DNA from: Stygiolobus caldivivus
GTDB lineage: Archaea > Thermoproteota > Thermoprotei_A > Sulfolobales > Sulfolobaceae
Assembly (NCBI RefSeq): GCF_019704315.1
Contig: NZ_AP024597.1
Coordinates: 248,001 to 312,000 of the forward strand
Direction: 5' to 3'
Length of the DNA: 64,000 bases
The notes under the pieces were generated by a model. The model made no database searches and was not told the origin of the DNA. It worked only from the letters and a program-made list of their open reading frames with translations. Made by a program: the position numbers and the translations under genes. Shown one piece after another: positions 27,029 through 36,049 of this stretch; position 1 is the stretch's first letter, and every line of letters starts with the position of its first letter.

Positions 27029-27784
27029 ATGAATACTCTACTAGTCGAGAAATTAAAAGATTATGCCAAAATAACTTTCAACACAGGTGGAAAATATAAC
27101 GTTATAAATAAAGAATTTATGTACGAAATGATAGATACATTGAGGAAAATAGACTCAGATAAGAACACTAGGTTTATAATCTTAACAGGGGCAAACAAGA
27201 ACTTCGGTGCAGGGGCAGATATTAAGGAGCTGAAGGCAGCCAATGAGAACCGGGAATATGCGAGCAGCTTCTTTTCTACTATGTTCGAGATGTATAGGAC
27301 GTTTTTACATCTCACCAAACCAGTAATTTCGTTAGTTGAAGGAGTAGCTTACGGGGCCTCTCTTGAAATCCTATTGGTGACAGACGTGGTCATAGCGTCA
27401 CCCTACGCCAGGTTCGCAGCCCCCGGGGCTAAATTAGGGGTTTTCCCTCCAGTACTCGTTACAGTAGGTAAGGAAGTAATAGGACTAAATAACGTGATAA
27501 GGATGGCCCTCTTAGGAGAGGAACTGAGCGCGGAAGAAGCTAAGCAAATTGGGTTAGTGCACTACGTGACTGAAAATTTAGAAACCGAGGCAGAAAAAGT
27601 TATCAGTAAGATTAAAATGATGGCACCGTCATCTGTAATGAACATGAGAAAAATAATATTCTGGAAATATGAGGAAGAACTAGAACACGCTTTCAAAACC
27701 CTTTCAGAGCAAGTACTGACTAGGGATGCCACTAACGGTATATTGGCATTCTTGACTAAGACTAAGGCACCATGGGTTACGTGA
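27029..27784 (+). CDS. Enoyl-CoA hydratase/isomerase family protein
   Basis: About 251 residues, crotonase fold. The oxyanion-hole stretches are GANKNFGAGADIKEL (about 58-72) and VEGVAYGASLEILLVTDVVIAS (about 100-121), followed by GAKLGVFPPVL. The catalytic glutamates of true hydratases are not both evident: the second position reads LGEELSAEEAKQIGLV. The exact reaction (hydratase, isomerase or thioesterase) is therefore open. Likely role: short/medium-chain acyl-CoA metabolism. I chose ATG 27029 because TATTTATTT at 26995-27003 lies about 26 bp upstream; the GTG at 26990 would place the TATA box inside the gene. Confidence 0.85.
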   Translation: MNTLLVEKLKDYAKITFNTGGKYNVINKEFMYEMIDTLRKIDSDKNTRFIILTGANKNFGAGADIKELKAANENREYASSFFSTMFEMYRTFLHLTKPVISLVEGVAYGASLEILLVTDVVIASPYARFAAPGAKLGVFPPVLVTVGKEVIGLNNVIRMALLGEELSAEEAKQIGLVHYVTENLETEAEKVISKIKMMAPSSVMNMRKIIFWKYEEELEHAFKTLSEQVLTRDATNGILAFLTKTKAPWVT

Positions 27785-27835
27785 AATGTGGACTTTTCTA
27801 TAAGTTAATAGAGCTTATTTTCTATGTTTTACTGG

Positions 27836-28825
27836 TTAGACCTCTCTGAGCCTTAGTAGCCTAGAGCCCACACCTAAGAACACTAAAGTCAAAACGAATA
27901 TGGTCCCTACATAAACGGGGTTGGGGATTTCCCCTAGGACTAACGTGTCCCTCACGATATCGTTAAGGATAGACACTGGCTGGTACTCGGCGACCAACCT
28001 GAGGAAAGACGGGAAAATGCTGGGCGAAAAGAAAGCGTTGCTAATAAACATTAGGGGTAAGACTAGAAAGTTTGCAACTATGTTTGCTAAGACTATTTTT
28101 TCTTTCGGTGTAAGCCCTAGTATTACCGCACCTAGCCCTGAAAACATTAAGGTGCCTAATATTAAGCCAGCTAAGAAGGTGAGGCCAAAATCAGGTAAGA
28201 ACCCCATTAAGGCCCCTACTATCAGAATAGCTAGAGTTGAAATTATTGTAATTACTACTTCATATATCATTAAAGCTAACACCCACTCGTAGTCCCTTAT
28301 CGGGGAAGAGGCTAATCTTTCCACTAGCTTGTCCCTGTAGTAACCGCTCCCGACTCCAGTTACGCCGAACATGCCGTTAGACAAAGCTATTACCCCTACT
28401 ACACCTGATATCTCATAAGCCACTGGTGTTGACTTAGTTATAGTCTGCTGTGCCGTAAAGGGAACTTGCTCATGTAAGTAATATGAAGATATGTATGTCT
28501 TTAGCACCGGCACATAATTCGCCATTAGCTGGTTGTAATAAATGACTTTAGAAGTGGTATTGACGAATATCACGTCGTTAAGCTTTACGTAATTGACGTT
28601 ACCGCCTACATATGCTGTGAAAAGCCTACTCTGGTTCAGGTAACTCGCTAGTCCTTCGCTACCTTCCCCAGCCACGTAGACAGATACATGCGGTTGGAAA
28701 GCTTGCCCTAGCAACGAGAATATAAAGGCAAGGATAAGGGGGAAGACGATAACGAAACCCAAGGTAACCCTGCTCCTCAAGTTGTCTTTAATTATGGCTA
28801 CAGCGGTCGGTATTACGTTCCTCAT
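27836..28825 (-). CDS. ABC-2 type exporter permease
   Basis: 329 residues: an N-terminal membrane helix (about 20-41), a large external domain (about 42-150), then five helices ending in FLGVGSRLL. This is the classical ABC-2 layout of drug/daunorubicin-type exporters. The core reads DKLVERLASSPIRDYEWVLALMIYE. It overlaps its ATPase gene by 4 bp (ATGA), so the two form one operon. The substrate is unknown. Confidence 0.85.
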   Translation of the reverse strand: MRNVIPTAVAIIKDNLRSRVTLGFVIVFPLILAFIFSLLGQAFQPHVSVYVAGEGSEGLASYLNQSRLFTAYVGGNVNYVKLNDVIFVNTTSKVIYYNQLMANYVPVLKTYISSYYLHEQVPFTAQQTITKSTPVAYEISGVVGVIALSNGMFGVTGVGSGYYRDKLVERLASSPIRDYEWVLALMIYEVVITIISTLAILIVGALMGFLPDFGLTFLAGLILGTLMFSGLGAVILGLTPKEKIVLANIVANFLVLPLMFISNAFFSPSIFPSFLRLVAEYQPVSILNDIVRDTLVLGEIPNPVYVGTIFVLTLVFLGVGSRLLRLREV

Positions 28826-29547
28826 TCTCCCTCACCCTCTAGTTGTCTCATTAGTTCTAAATATGCTTCTTCCAATGTCTCTTTCCTAAACTCACTGACT
28901 ATCTCAGACGGCGTAGCGAGTTTAACTATTTTCCCTCTGTATATTACGGCTACACGATCTGAAAGTTTTTCCGCCTCATCTAAGTAATGAGTAGCTAAAA
29001 ATACTGTAATCCCTTTACCTCTTAGGGACCTCACTATCTCCCATATATTCCTTCTGGATTTAGGGTCAAGCCCTACAGTTGGTTCATCTAAATAGACTAC
29101 CTTTGGGTTACCTATAATCCCACAAGCTATTGCTACCCTCCTTTTAAGCCCACCGGACAGTTCCCTGAATTTCTTATCGAGGTGTTCCTTTAACTCAAGG
29201 CCCTCTATTACGTCTTCTACGTCTTTAACACCGTAGAGTTTAGCGAAATACCCTATGTTTTCTTTTACAGTTAAGTCCGAAAACCCCTGAAACTCCTGCG
29301 GTACTACACTGACTATCTCCCTGATTTTCTTACAGTCGGTCGGTACGTTATACCCAGCAACTGTTACTTTACCTCTAGTGGGCTTAAGTATACACGATAA
29401 GATCTTTATTGTCGTAGTTTTTCCAGCACCGTTAGGCCCTAAAAATGAGAACACTTCCCCTTCCTTTACTGTAAGTGATATACCACGTAATGCTTCAACT
29501 CCGTTTTTATACACCTTCCATAAGTCCTCTATGACTATAATGTCCAT
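28822..29547 (-). CDS. ABC transporter ATP-binding protein (drug-exporter type)
   Basis: About 241 residues with Walker A GPNGAGKTT, Q-loop VVPQEFQGFSDLTV, signature LSGGLKRRVAIACG, Walker B VVYLDEPTVGLDPKSR and switch ATHYLDEAE. It energises the ABC-2 permease that follows. I prefer ATG 29547 (MDIIVIEDL) to 29559. A TATA-like element on the minus strand (around 29563-29574) then gives a leaderless start, and that element lies across the start of the divergent gene. Confidence 0.9.
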   Translation of the reverse strand: MDIIVIEDLWKVYKNGVEALRGISLTVKEGEVFSFLGPNGAGKTTTIKILSCILKPTRGKVTVAGYNVPTDCKKIREIVSVVPQEFQGFSDLTVKENIGYFAKLYGVKDVEDVIEGLELKEHLDKKFRELSGGLKRRVAIACGIIGNPKVVYLDEPTVGLDPKSRRNIWEIVRSLRGKGITVFLATHYLDEAEKLSDRVAVIYRGKIVKLATPSEIVSEFRKETLEEAYLELMRQLEGEGE

Positions 29548-29576
29548 AAATATCTTCAACGCATGTTTATTATTAT
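29546..29576. promoter_or_regulatory. Overlapping divergent leaderless promoters
   Basis: Only 27 bp separate the chosen start codons of the ABC ATPase (minus, 29547) and the HypE-like gene (plus, 29575). CATAAATATC (29546-29555) serves as TATA box for the plus gene, and ATAATAATAAAC, read on the minus strand (about 29563-29574), serves the minus gene. Each TATA box therefore overlaps the first codons of the opposite gene. The two promoters should exclude each other. Confidence 0.5.
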
Positions 29577-30522
29577 GCGTTTCGGAAAAATTTCAATTGA
29601 GACATTTTTAAACGAGATACCCCACGAAAGTTGTGTCGTTTGTCCCGGGGTAGGGGAAGACGATGCGTATATAGAGAGCCAAGGGAAATACTTAGTTATC
29701 CACTCCGACCCAATTACCGAAGCAGGGCAGGACGCTGGGTTCCTCTCGGTTACCGTTGCGTGTAACGACGTAAATATGAAAGGGATACCGTGTAAATGGG
29801 TCACTACCGTATTATTGCTGAAGAGCGAGGACTCGTTAAGACCCGTTTTAAACGGTATATCTGAAGCTTGTAGACTACTTAAGTGCGACGTCATAGGAGG
29901 GCATACAGAAGTAACGCAAGGCTTAAATAGGGATATCGTGGTTACCACAGCGTTTTCATTTTCAGACCGGGTACTGAAGGTCTCTGATTCACAGAGCGGT
30001 GATTACGTCTTAGTATTCGGTACTGCGGGGATAGAGGGCAGTTGGATCTTGGCTAACGAATTCGAGGGAGAACTACTAAGGAGGGGTGTTAGCCGAAAGA
30101 CCATTAACAGTGCTAAAGGGTTTAAATACCTGATCCCGGTACAAGAAAAGGCAATAAAGGTAAAGGACTACGTAATAGCGATGCACGACGCCACTGAAGG
30201 GGGGATATACCAGGCTCTCTTAGAGGTGGCTAAAGCTTCAGGTCTAACATTAAAGGTCGATTACGAAATACCCGTAGCTGAAGAGACGTTAGAGATAAGT
30301 AGAGCAATGGGAGTTAACCCATACCAGCTTATTTCTTCCGGGTCATTTATAGCCGTAGCCAGAGGAGAAGAGAACATAGAGAAGCTTAAGAGTTTAGGTG
30401 GAAAAGTAATAGGTAAGTTAAAGGGCGAGGGACCTAAATTAGTAATCAAAGATAAGGTATATACTGAGGATTTTGAGGAAGAGTTGGTGAGGGTTGAAAG
30501 CGGTCATTATGGCAGGGGGTAA
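29575..30522 (+). CDS. AIR synthase-family protein (HypE-like)
   Basis: About 315 residues. It has the two-domain AIR-synthase/PurM fold with an N-terminal VVCPGVGEDDAYIESQ (ATP/Mg loop), SVTVACNDVNMKGIPCKW, GGHTEVTQGL, and in the second domain MHDATEGGIYQALLEVA and the GSFIAVARG loop. The HypE branch makes the cyano ligand of NiFe hydrogenase, but its C-terminal Cys motif (PRIC) is absent here and no hydrogenase genes are near. A related ATP-dependent step is more likely. Downstream overlap (29 bp) with the CobY-like gene suggests an operon. I chose ATG 29575 because it is leaderless from CATAAATATC. Confidence 0.75.
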   Translation: MRFGKISIETFLNEIPHESCVVCPGVGEDDAYIESQGKYLVIHSDPITEAGQDAGFLSVTVACNDVNMKGIPCKWVTTVLLLKSEDSLRPVLNGISEACRLLKCDVIGGHTEVTQGLNRDIVVTTAFSFSDRVLKVSDSQSGDYVLVFGTAGIEGSWILANEFEGELLRRGVSRKTINSAKGFKYLIPVQEKAIKVKDYVIAMHDATEGGIYQALLEVAKASGLTLKVDYEIPVAEETLEISRAMGVNPYQLISSGSFIAVARGEENIEKLKSLGGKVIGKLKGEGPKLVIKDKVYTEDFEEELVRVESGHYGRG

Positions 30523-30982
30523 GGGAACTAGGTTCACACCCCTAAAGCCCTTGGTAGAAGTATGCGGTTATCCTTCTTACTACCACGTAATGAGGACTGC
30601 TAAAAACTTCGCTGAAGATATCTACTTGGCTGTTACAGTTTTTTCACCGTTAATTTATTCCGATTTTCCAAAAGTCATAACGTCCGGGAAAGGGTATGAG
30701 AACGACATCTACGAGGCAGTAAAAAAAGTGGGTATACCGGTCTTGGTCTTCCCTTCAGATACCCCTATAATCCCGCTAGAATCAGTAGAACTGTTGTTAA
30801 AGGAATGTAAGGCGGATATCTGCTCACTGGTTAATTTCGGTGATTACGTCGGTATAAGCTTATGGAGGGGGTATAATACTAGTAACTTTCAGGACATAGA
30901 ATATTCGGGGTCTAAGATATTTAACATAAATACGTATCAGGATTACGTTATAGTGAAGTATTTATGCGTTGAGGGAGTATAA
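30494..30982 (+). CDS. cobY: CobY-like nucleotidyltransferase
   Basis: 162 residues with the NTP-transferase signature VIMAGGKGTRFTPLKPLVEVCG at the N-terminus, then ITSGKGYENDIYEAV and FPSDTPIIPLESVELLL. The SGKGY element and the short length match archaeal CobY, the GTP:adenosylcobinamide-phosphate guanylyltransferase of cobamide synthesis, although a different small nucleotidyltransferase is possible. TTG is the start (30494): GGTGAGGG lies just before it, and the next ATG (30509) would cut the first strand. It overlaps the HypE-like gene by 29 bp. Confidence 0.65.
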   Translation: MKAVIMAGGKGTRFTPLKPLVEVCGYPSYYHVMRTAKNFAEDIYLAVTVFSPLIYSDFPKVITSGKGYENDIYEAVKKVGIPVLVFPSDTPIIPLESVELLLKECKADICSLVNFGDYVGISLWRGYNTSNFQDIEYSGSKIFNINTYQDYVIVKYLCVEGV

Positions 30983-30988
30983 TTTCTA

Positions 30989-31747
30989 ATGAGCGATGAT
31001 AAGCCCCCTAGGGTACTCGTCTTGTACCCCGTCAGAGGCGTCATGGCTTTAGTCTATACGTTTTTTGCTTTCTTAATGCTAATAATAACTTTAGGGTACT
31101 TTGCCTTTCTATTCAAGAGTATAGGGATAAATGACGTATACAGCCTTGCCTTAGCCTTCAGCTTTTCGTTCCTGAGTTTTGTTTTTAGCCCGGTGAACTT
31201 AGTCCTTAAAGAAATAAATAGGGAAGCACTACTACCTGAGGTAGACGTCATATACGTATTCGGTATTCCGGTCTATGTCCCTAGACTGTCTTATCAGGCA
31301 AGGAAGACGTTAGTCGCAATAAATATAGGAGGTGCGATAATCCCGGTGGCGATTTCCTCTATCCTTTTGTTCTTTACCGTAAAACTTTCGCCACTTATAC
31401 CGATCCTCGTGTTAGTAAATACAGCGTTAGTAACCCTAGTGTCTAACCGTTTTTCGAGAGTACTACCCGGTGTAGGAGTAGTAATGAACCCGCTTATAGC
31501 CCCGGTTACATCGTCCCTGATTAGCTTGCTGTTGTTTTCACATCTAGCTATATTTATACCTATCTCAGCTTACATCAGTAGCGTATTAGGGACACTAATA
31601 GGGGCAGACCTATTAAACATGAAGAAAATAATAGACGCAAGCCCGCAAATAGTGAGTATTGGAGGAATGGGCACTTTTGACGGTATATTTTTATCAGGTG
31701 TTTTCTCTATAATATTAGGAGAATTCTTCTTAACGCTAGTACATTAG
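30989..31747 (+). CDS. DUF1614-type membrane protein
   Basis: 252 residues with about seven membrane helices. The C-terminal IGGMGTFDGIFLSGVFS is the most characteristic stretch and matches what I recall of DUF1614 proteins. Its function is unknown. It follows cobY by 6 bp and is likely in the same transcript, which may point to a role in cofactor or corrinoid metabolism; this is inference only. Confidence 0.7.
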   Translation: MSDDKPPRVLVLYPVRGVMALVYTFFAFLMLIITLGYFAFLFKSIGINDVYSLALAFSFSFLSFVFSPVNLVLKEINREALLPEVDVIYVFGIPVYVPRLSYQARKTLVAINIGGAIIPVAISSILLFFTVKLSPLIPILVLVNTALVTLVSNRFSRVLPGVGVVMNPLIAPVTSSLISLLLFSHLAIFIPISAYISSVLGTLIGADLLNMKKIIDASPQIVSIGGMGTFDGIFLSGVFSIILGEFFLTLVH

Positions 31748-31880
31748 TGGTAATATTCGTTATTATTTAATGAAGACTACATATTACATTTAACGGAGCT
31801 TGATTTTGTAAAGGATAAGAGAAACAATACCTGAAACTTACCAGTAAAATAGGACTATGACCGATAAAAAAGTTGTGAGC

Positions 31881-32381
31881 TTAACCCGCCGTCTTCGTTT
31901 TACCTTTCTTTACTTTAGCTAGTATGGTGGGCCTTATGTTGAATATGGGAGTTAGTATACCTCCACCTATTATGTGCTGGAAAATTATATGGAGGGCTAG
32001 TCCTCCCGCGAAAGGTAAACCTACTATATTAGCTCCTACAAATATATCAGTGATATGGTGAGCGAGGTCTCCTTCAATCCCGAATATCATAAAGTTTAGT
32101 CCGTATAAAGCTAGTATAACTCTTACTGGTATCATGAATTTCTTTTCCCACAGAGTTTGAACTTTGTCTGATAACGGAAAGATCGCTAGGAATAACCCTA
32201 TGATTATTAACATCGGGGGTATAGCGTATTTGAACTGTGTGTCAATCCCGAATACGTCGAATACCGCTTTAGGCTCGTGGCCGGCTAAGACGTGATACAG
32301 CGCTACTAGCCCTGAATACGTCATGAATATACCCGTCCCCACTGAATACCACTTCAGAAATAACTTCCTAGAATAATTCAT
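31881..32381 (-). CDS. Membrane protein, hypothetical
   Basis: 166 residues, four membrane helices, with several histidines near helix ends (LYHVLAGHE, DLAHHITD, HIIFQHIIGGG) that could bind heme or a metal. The size and topology are somewhat like DoxD-type quinone-interacting proteins, but I see no decisive motif and leave it unnamed. Single gene with an AT-rich promoter upstream (about 32395-32415). Confidence 0.6.
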   Translation of the reverse strand: MNYSRKLFLKWYSVGTGIFMTYSGLVALYHVLAGHEPKAVFDVFGIDTQFKYAIPPMLIIIGLFLAIFPLSDKVQTLWEKKFMIPVRVILALYGLNFMIFGIEGDLAHHITDIFVGANIVGLPFAGGLALHIIFQHIIGGGILTPIFNIRPTILAKVKKGKTKTAG

Positions 32382-32513
32382 GATTATTAGTAATATTTCT
32401 TATTATAAATATTTATTGTCGGAAATATTAGATGGCCCCTTGTCTGAGGGTAGTAATCCCTTTATCGACTAACACACTATTCAGTAGAGAACCCACCATA
32501 CTAGTTTCAGCCC

Positions 32514-32526
32514 TTTAATTTTATAA
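32514..32526 (+). promoter_or_regulatory. TATA box of the aRF1 gene
   Basis: TTTAATTTTATAA lies about 26 bp before position 32547, so transcription should begin at or next to the ATG at 32548, and about ten bases before the ATG at 32558. This matters for deciding how the aRF1 frame is entered. Confidence 0.5.
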
Positions 32527-32547
32527 GGGTCATCACTCAGTTATATC

Positions 32548-33665
32548 ATGATCAGGGATGAGTCTTTGACAAGTACCTCATCAACAGGCAGGAGTTAAAG
32601 GTCTTAGTTAGAGAACTTAAAAAATGGAGCGCACCCGCGACCGTACTCTTATCGTTATATATACCTCCGGGTAGGCCTGTCCCCGATGTCTTAAACTTGT
32701 TAAGACAAGAGGGGTCAATAGCACAAAACATTAAACTAAAGAGGACGAGGGACGCCGTGACTTCAGCTATACAAGCGGCTATTGATAGGCTAACACAAGT
32801 TAATAAAATACCTGATAATGGCTTGGTACTATTTTGCGGGGAAAACTTTGATACTAATGAGTTTAAATGTTTCATGTTCTCTCCGCCAGAAAAAGTGCCA
32901 ATATTCTTCTATAGGACGGACAAGTCATTTCATACAGAGTTCTTGGAAGACATGATAGAGGAGTCAGACGTATACGGACTGGTTATAGTAGAAAGGGATT
33001 ATGCGACAATAGGCATCCTAAAGGGGGCTAGAGTCCAAGTCCTAGAGGAGTTTGAAGGCTTCGTACCCGGTAAACATATGATGGGGGGACAGTCCCAGCG
33101 AAGAATTGACAGGATTATAGAGGAAATGTATGCTAACTTTTTGAAAGAAGTAGGTGAGAAAGTAAATGCCTTCTTCCTACCCTTCGTGGAGAATAAGAAG
33201 ATGAAAGGGATCCTAATAGGCGGGCCTGGGTATGCTAAGAAAGACTTTTATGATGGCGATTACATGGATTATAGGCTGAAGAAACTAGTCCTCCAACCCC
33301 TCTTCGACGTCCCAGACCAAGGAGACGCGGGCCTCAAAGAGCTAATAATGAAAGCCCAAGACCTTTTAAAGAACCAAAAATATGTCCAGGTAGAGAATTT
33401 ATTAGAGGAGATAAAGTATCACTTAGCCAAAGACGACGGGTTAGTGATATACGGTATCCAAGATATCAGGAAGGCGTTACAGATGGGTGCGGTAGACTCC
33501 CTAGTAGTGTATGATGAGCCAGGCTCGGAACTGGAAAAGTTAGCTCAAGAAGCGGAAAACTACGGGGCAAAAGTATATGTTATAGGGGACGAACTACCGG
33601 ACGGAGAATGGGTTAAAAAGACTTTCGGAGGAGCAATAGGGAAACTAAGGTATAAAGTGTATTAG
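32548..33665 (+). CDS. prf1: Peptide chain release factor aRF1, with a frame break near the start
   Basis: The body (from GAC at 32568) encodes about 365 residues. It begins [11 protein letters not shown] and continues with [15 protein letters not shown], the [11 protein letters not shown] segment of the stop-codon-reading N domain, and the catalytic GGQ loop in [16 protein letters not shown]. It releases finished peptides at all three stop codons. No ATG/GTG/TTG lies in this frame before TTG 32697, which would delete about 43 conserved residues. The nearest ATGs are in other frames: 32548 would need -1, and 32558 (ATG AGT CTT TGA C) would need +1 at CTT TGA C. This could be programmed frameshifting, a real mutation, or a one-base sequencing error in the T run. 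Confidence 0.8.
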
Positions 33666-33765
33666 TAGTCGTTTCCACAGTTAGCTTGTAATTACATAAA
33701 CCATTTTTAAACTCTTGTCTCCTCCTCATTACACTTCTTACTAATATAAGGATAGTAACAGTTCA

Positions 33766-34386
33766 CTAGACTAATAACCCTCTCCTTTTCATTTCGCTCA
33801 CGATTTTAGTAAGAGGAATTGGAGGCTTTACCCCATAGCTCTCCTCAAATTTACCCTCTAATTCGTCTATTTTGATTCCTTCATTTAGTAATTTTTTAAC
33901 TAAATTTATCTCGTCCTCCCAGTAGTTCCATGGGTACATGAACCAAGTCCAGTCCTCCACTATAGAAGCTACATAGTCAGGCTTGACTTTTGCCACTGGT
34001 TTTATGTATTGCATCGTTGCCGTCTTTATAACAGAAGGAGAGAAATAGTCAACGACATACTTTTTAGCCAACTCTACACTGTCCCCGGTGTCCGTTATAT
34101 CATCTATTATTAACGTCTTCTTCCCGCTTAGGTCTAACTTATAAACGTACTTTACTTTTGCTTGAGGAGTGTGGGAAGCCGTTTCTACCCAGTGTTCGAC
34201 CTTTATCGATATGACGTCCATTACGCCTAGCACATCAGCTACTATCCTTGCCGGGACCAGACCGCCTCTAGCTATCGCTATAATAACGTCGGGCTGATAG
34301 TTGTCTTCTTTTATTATCTCAGCCAGCCTCGTAGACCATTCAACTACTTCCTCCCACGTTACTACCTTTACGGGGATCTTTGGCAA
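33766..34386 (-). CDS. Phosphoribosyltransferase (purine salvage type)
   Basis: 206 residues. Type-I PRTase fold with [20 protein letters not shown] (early hinge) and the PRPP loop [20 protein letters not shown] (about 113-132). The extra aromatic loop [17 protein letters not shown] and helical tail are typical of the archaeal gpT/hypoxanthine-guanine group. It probably salvages hypoxanthine, guanine or xanthine into nucleotides. It sits divergently next to MTA phosphorylase, which releases adenine, so the pair fits purine recycling. Confidence 0.82.
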   Translation of the reverse strand: MPKIPVKVVTWEEVVEWSTRLAEIIKEDNYQPDVIIAIARGGLVPARIVADVLGVMDVISIKVEHWVETASHTPQAKVKYVYKLDLSGKKTLIIDDITDTGDSVELAKKYVVDYFSPSVIKTATMQYIKPVAKVKPDYVASIVEDWTWFMYPWNYWEDEINLVKKLLNEGIKIDELEGKFEESYGVKPPIPLTKIVSEMKRRGLLV

Positions 34387-34471
34387 CTTTAAACTCCCAT
34401 GTCATCTATATCTAAACCTTTATCAAGTTTATGGTTTATACTTTTTATATCTGAGCGGAAAAAACTCTTTG

Positions 34472-35284
34472 ATGATTGAAACAAAAGAAAAGGCATCAGT
34501 GGGCATCATAGGGGGCTCAGGTATATACGACCCTAAAATCCTCATTAACACAAAGGAAATTAAGGTCTATACCCCTTATGGACAGCCAAGTGATAATATC
34601 CTTCTCGGAGAGCTGGAAGGTAAGAAAGTAGCGTTTTTACCAAGACACGGGAGAGGGCACAAAATCCCTCCCCATAAGATTAACTATAGGGCAAATATTT
34701 GGGCCCTTAAGGAACTGGGAGTTAAATGGGTAATATCAGTCTCTGCAGTAGGGAGTCTGAGGTTAGACTACAAGCCGGGCGACTTCGTAGTCCCGGATCA
34801 ATTTATTGATATGACAAAGGGCAGGGAGTATACGTTTTTCGACGGGCCCGTAGTAGCACATGTATCTATGGCTGACCCGTTCTGTAATCATTTAAGGAAA
34901 GTGGTAATAGAGTCAGCTAAGGACTTAGGGATAACTACTCACCCCTCTGGTACATATATCTGCATAGAGGGGCCTAGGTTTTCTACTAGAGCAGAGAGTA
35001 AAGTCTGGAAGGAGGTTTACAAGGCTGACGTCATCGGGATGACCTTAGTCCCAGAAGTAAACCTAGCGTGTGAAGCACAAATGTGTTATGCTACGATCGC
35101 CATGGTAACCGACTATGATGTGTTTGCCGACATCCCGGTAACTGCAGAAGAAGTAACTAAAGTAATGGCTGATAACACTGAAAAGGCTAGAAAACTACTG
35201 TATGAGGTAATCAAGAGGTTACCGGATAGACCGAACGAAGGAGAGTGTAGCTGTTGTCATTCCCTAAAAACGGCTTTAGTCTGA
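34472..35284 (+). CDS. mtnP: S-methyl-5'-thioadenosine phosphorylase
   Basis: 270 residues, the same length as the Sulfolobus solfataricus enzyme as I recall it. Family motifs: [11 protein letters not shown] (phosphate loop), [25 protein letters not shown] (about 54-78), [23 protein letters not shown], and [12 protein letters not shown] with the substrate-binding Met in [10 protein letters not shown]. The C-terminal ECSCCHSL carries the CxC disulfide seen in thermostable MTA phosphorylases. It converts methylthioadenosine, a by-product of polyamine synthesis, to adenine and methylthioribose-1-phosphate. ATG 34472 is about 26 bp after CTTTTTATAT, so leaderless; longer readings upstream are not needed. 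Confidence 0.95.
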   Translation: MIETKEKASVGIIGGSGIYDPKILINTKEIKVYTPYGQPSDNILLGELEGKKVAFLPRHGRGHKIPPHKINYRANIWALKELGVKWVISVSAVGSLRLDYKPGDFVVPDQFIDMTKGREYTFFDGPVVAHVSMADPFCNHLRKVVIESAKDLGITTHPSGTYICIEGPRFSTRAESKVWKEVYKADVIGMTLVPEVNLACEAQMCYATIAMVTDYDVFADIPVTAEEVTKVMADNTEKARKLLYEVIKRLPDRPNEGECSCCHSLKTALV

Positions 35285-36048
35285 ATTTATTCCCTTTACC
35301 TTTCTTATCTTCGGTAGACTCGAGTTACACAGTAGTCTATACTAGGAGGAGCGAACTAGAAGCTTTTACGCTCTATAGGACATTATCTCAATTGAGCGAA
35401 AAAACAGTGAGACTAATAGACCTTTATAATTTCTTATTCTCTGAGAGACCTTATACGGACTCAGATAATATTATCGCCTTCCTTAACGATAAGAACGATG
35501 TTATACCGTTCTTGGACTCTATGTGGTCTTTAGGTGGTAGGGGATACCTGATAACGTGTAATGTAGACCTGAAAAAAGGGAAAGGAAACGTAGAGCTAAT
35601 AACGAGGAACGGAGAACTGTGTGAAATAGAAACTTCACTGTCGATAGTGAAAGGTATAGCGGGTACTACGAAAGGGAAAAGGAGTGAAGAGCTACTAAAT
35701 GAACTCAATTCTATCAATACTCTAGCCGAGTGGCTAAAGGAAAAATTGGGCGAAATGACGTTCGACGGCATAATAGTCCTCTCACCTATCCTTTTACCTG
35801 CCAGATGGTTAATGGAGAAGTACCTTAATACTGAAGTGAAGGGTCATGAAGATTTTCTAGGTACCGGAGGTGCATATATATTTATAACTACCGGTGGTGA
35901 TGTCTTAACGGTCAGACGTATGGAATTCGAACTTAGGTCTAATGGGAAAAGCGTGAAGGAATATACGTTTGATGTTGACCCTTTACTCGCACCAATTTAT
36001 TTATCACTTTTAACATATTTATTTAAACAACCTGCGGGAGTGTTATGA
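35254..36048 (+). CDS. Conserved hypothetical protein upstream of GGPP synthase
   Basis: 264 residues, not recognised. It is soluble with alternating strands and helices ([63 protein letters not shown]), suggesting an alpha/beta fold. TTG at 35254 lies inside the MTA phosphorylase gene (31-bp overlap), and it ends one base before the GGPP synthase start, so it is translationally linked to both. Its steady place beside an isoprenoid gene could reflect a role in lipid metabolism; unproven. Confidence 0.6.
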   Translation: MSFPKNGFSLNLFPLPFLSSVDSSYTVVYTRRSELEAFTLYRTLSQLSEKTVRLIDLYNFLFSERPYTDSDNIIAFLNDKNDVIPFLDSMWSLGGRGYLITCNVDLKKGKGNVELITRNGELCEIETSLSIVKGIAGTTKGKRSEELLNELNSINTLAEWLKEKLGEMTFDGIIVLSPILLPARWLMEKYLNTEVKGHEDFLGTGGAYIFITTGGDVLTVRRMEFELRSNGKSVKEYTFDVDPLLAPIYLSLLTYLFKQPAGVL

Positions 36049-36049
36049 A

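Noticed and set aside
29556-29948. 130-residue minus-strand open frame antisense to the HypE-like gene
   Set aside because: It is a shadow of the real gene; no family pattern is present.
32697-33665. Shorter aRF1 reading from TTG 32697
   Set aside because: It would drop about 43 conserved N-terminal residues needed for stop-codon reading; the sequence upstream clearly continues the protein.
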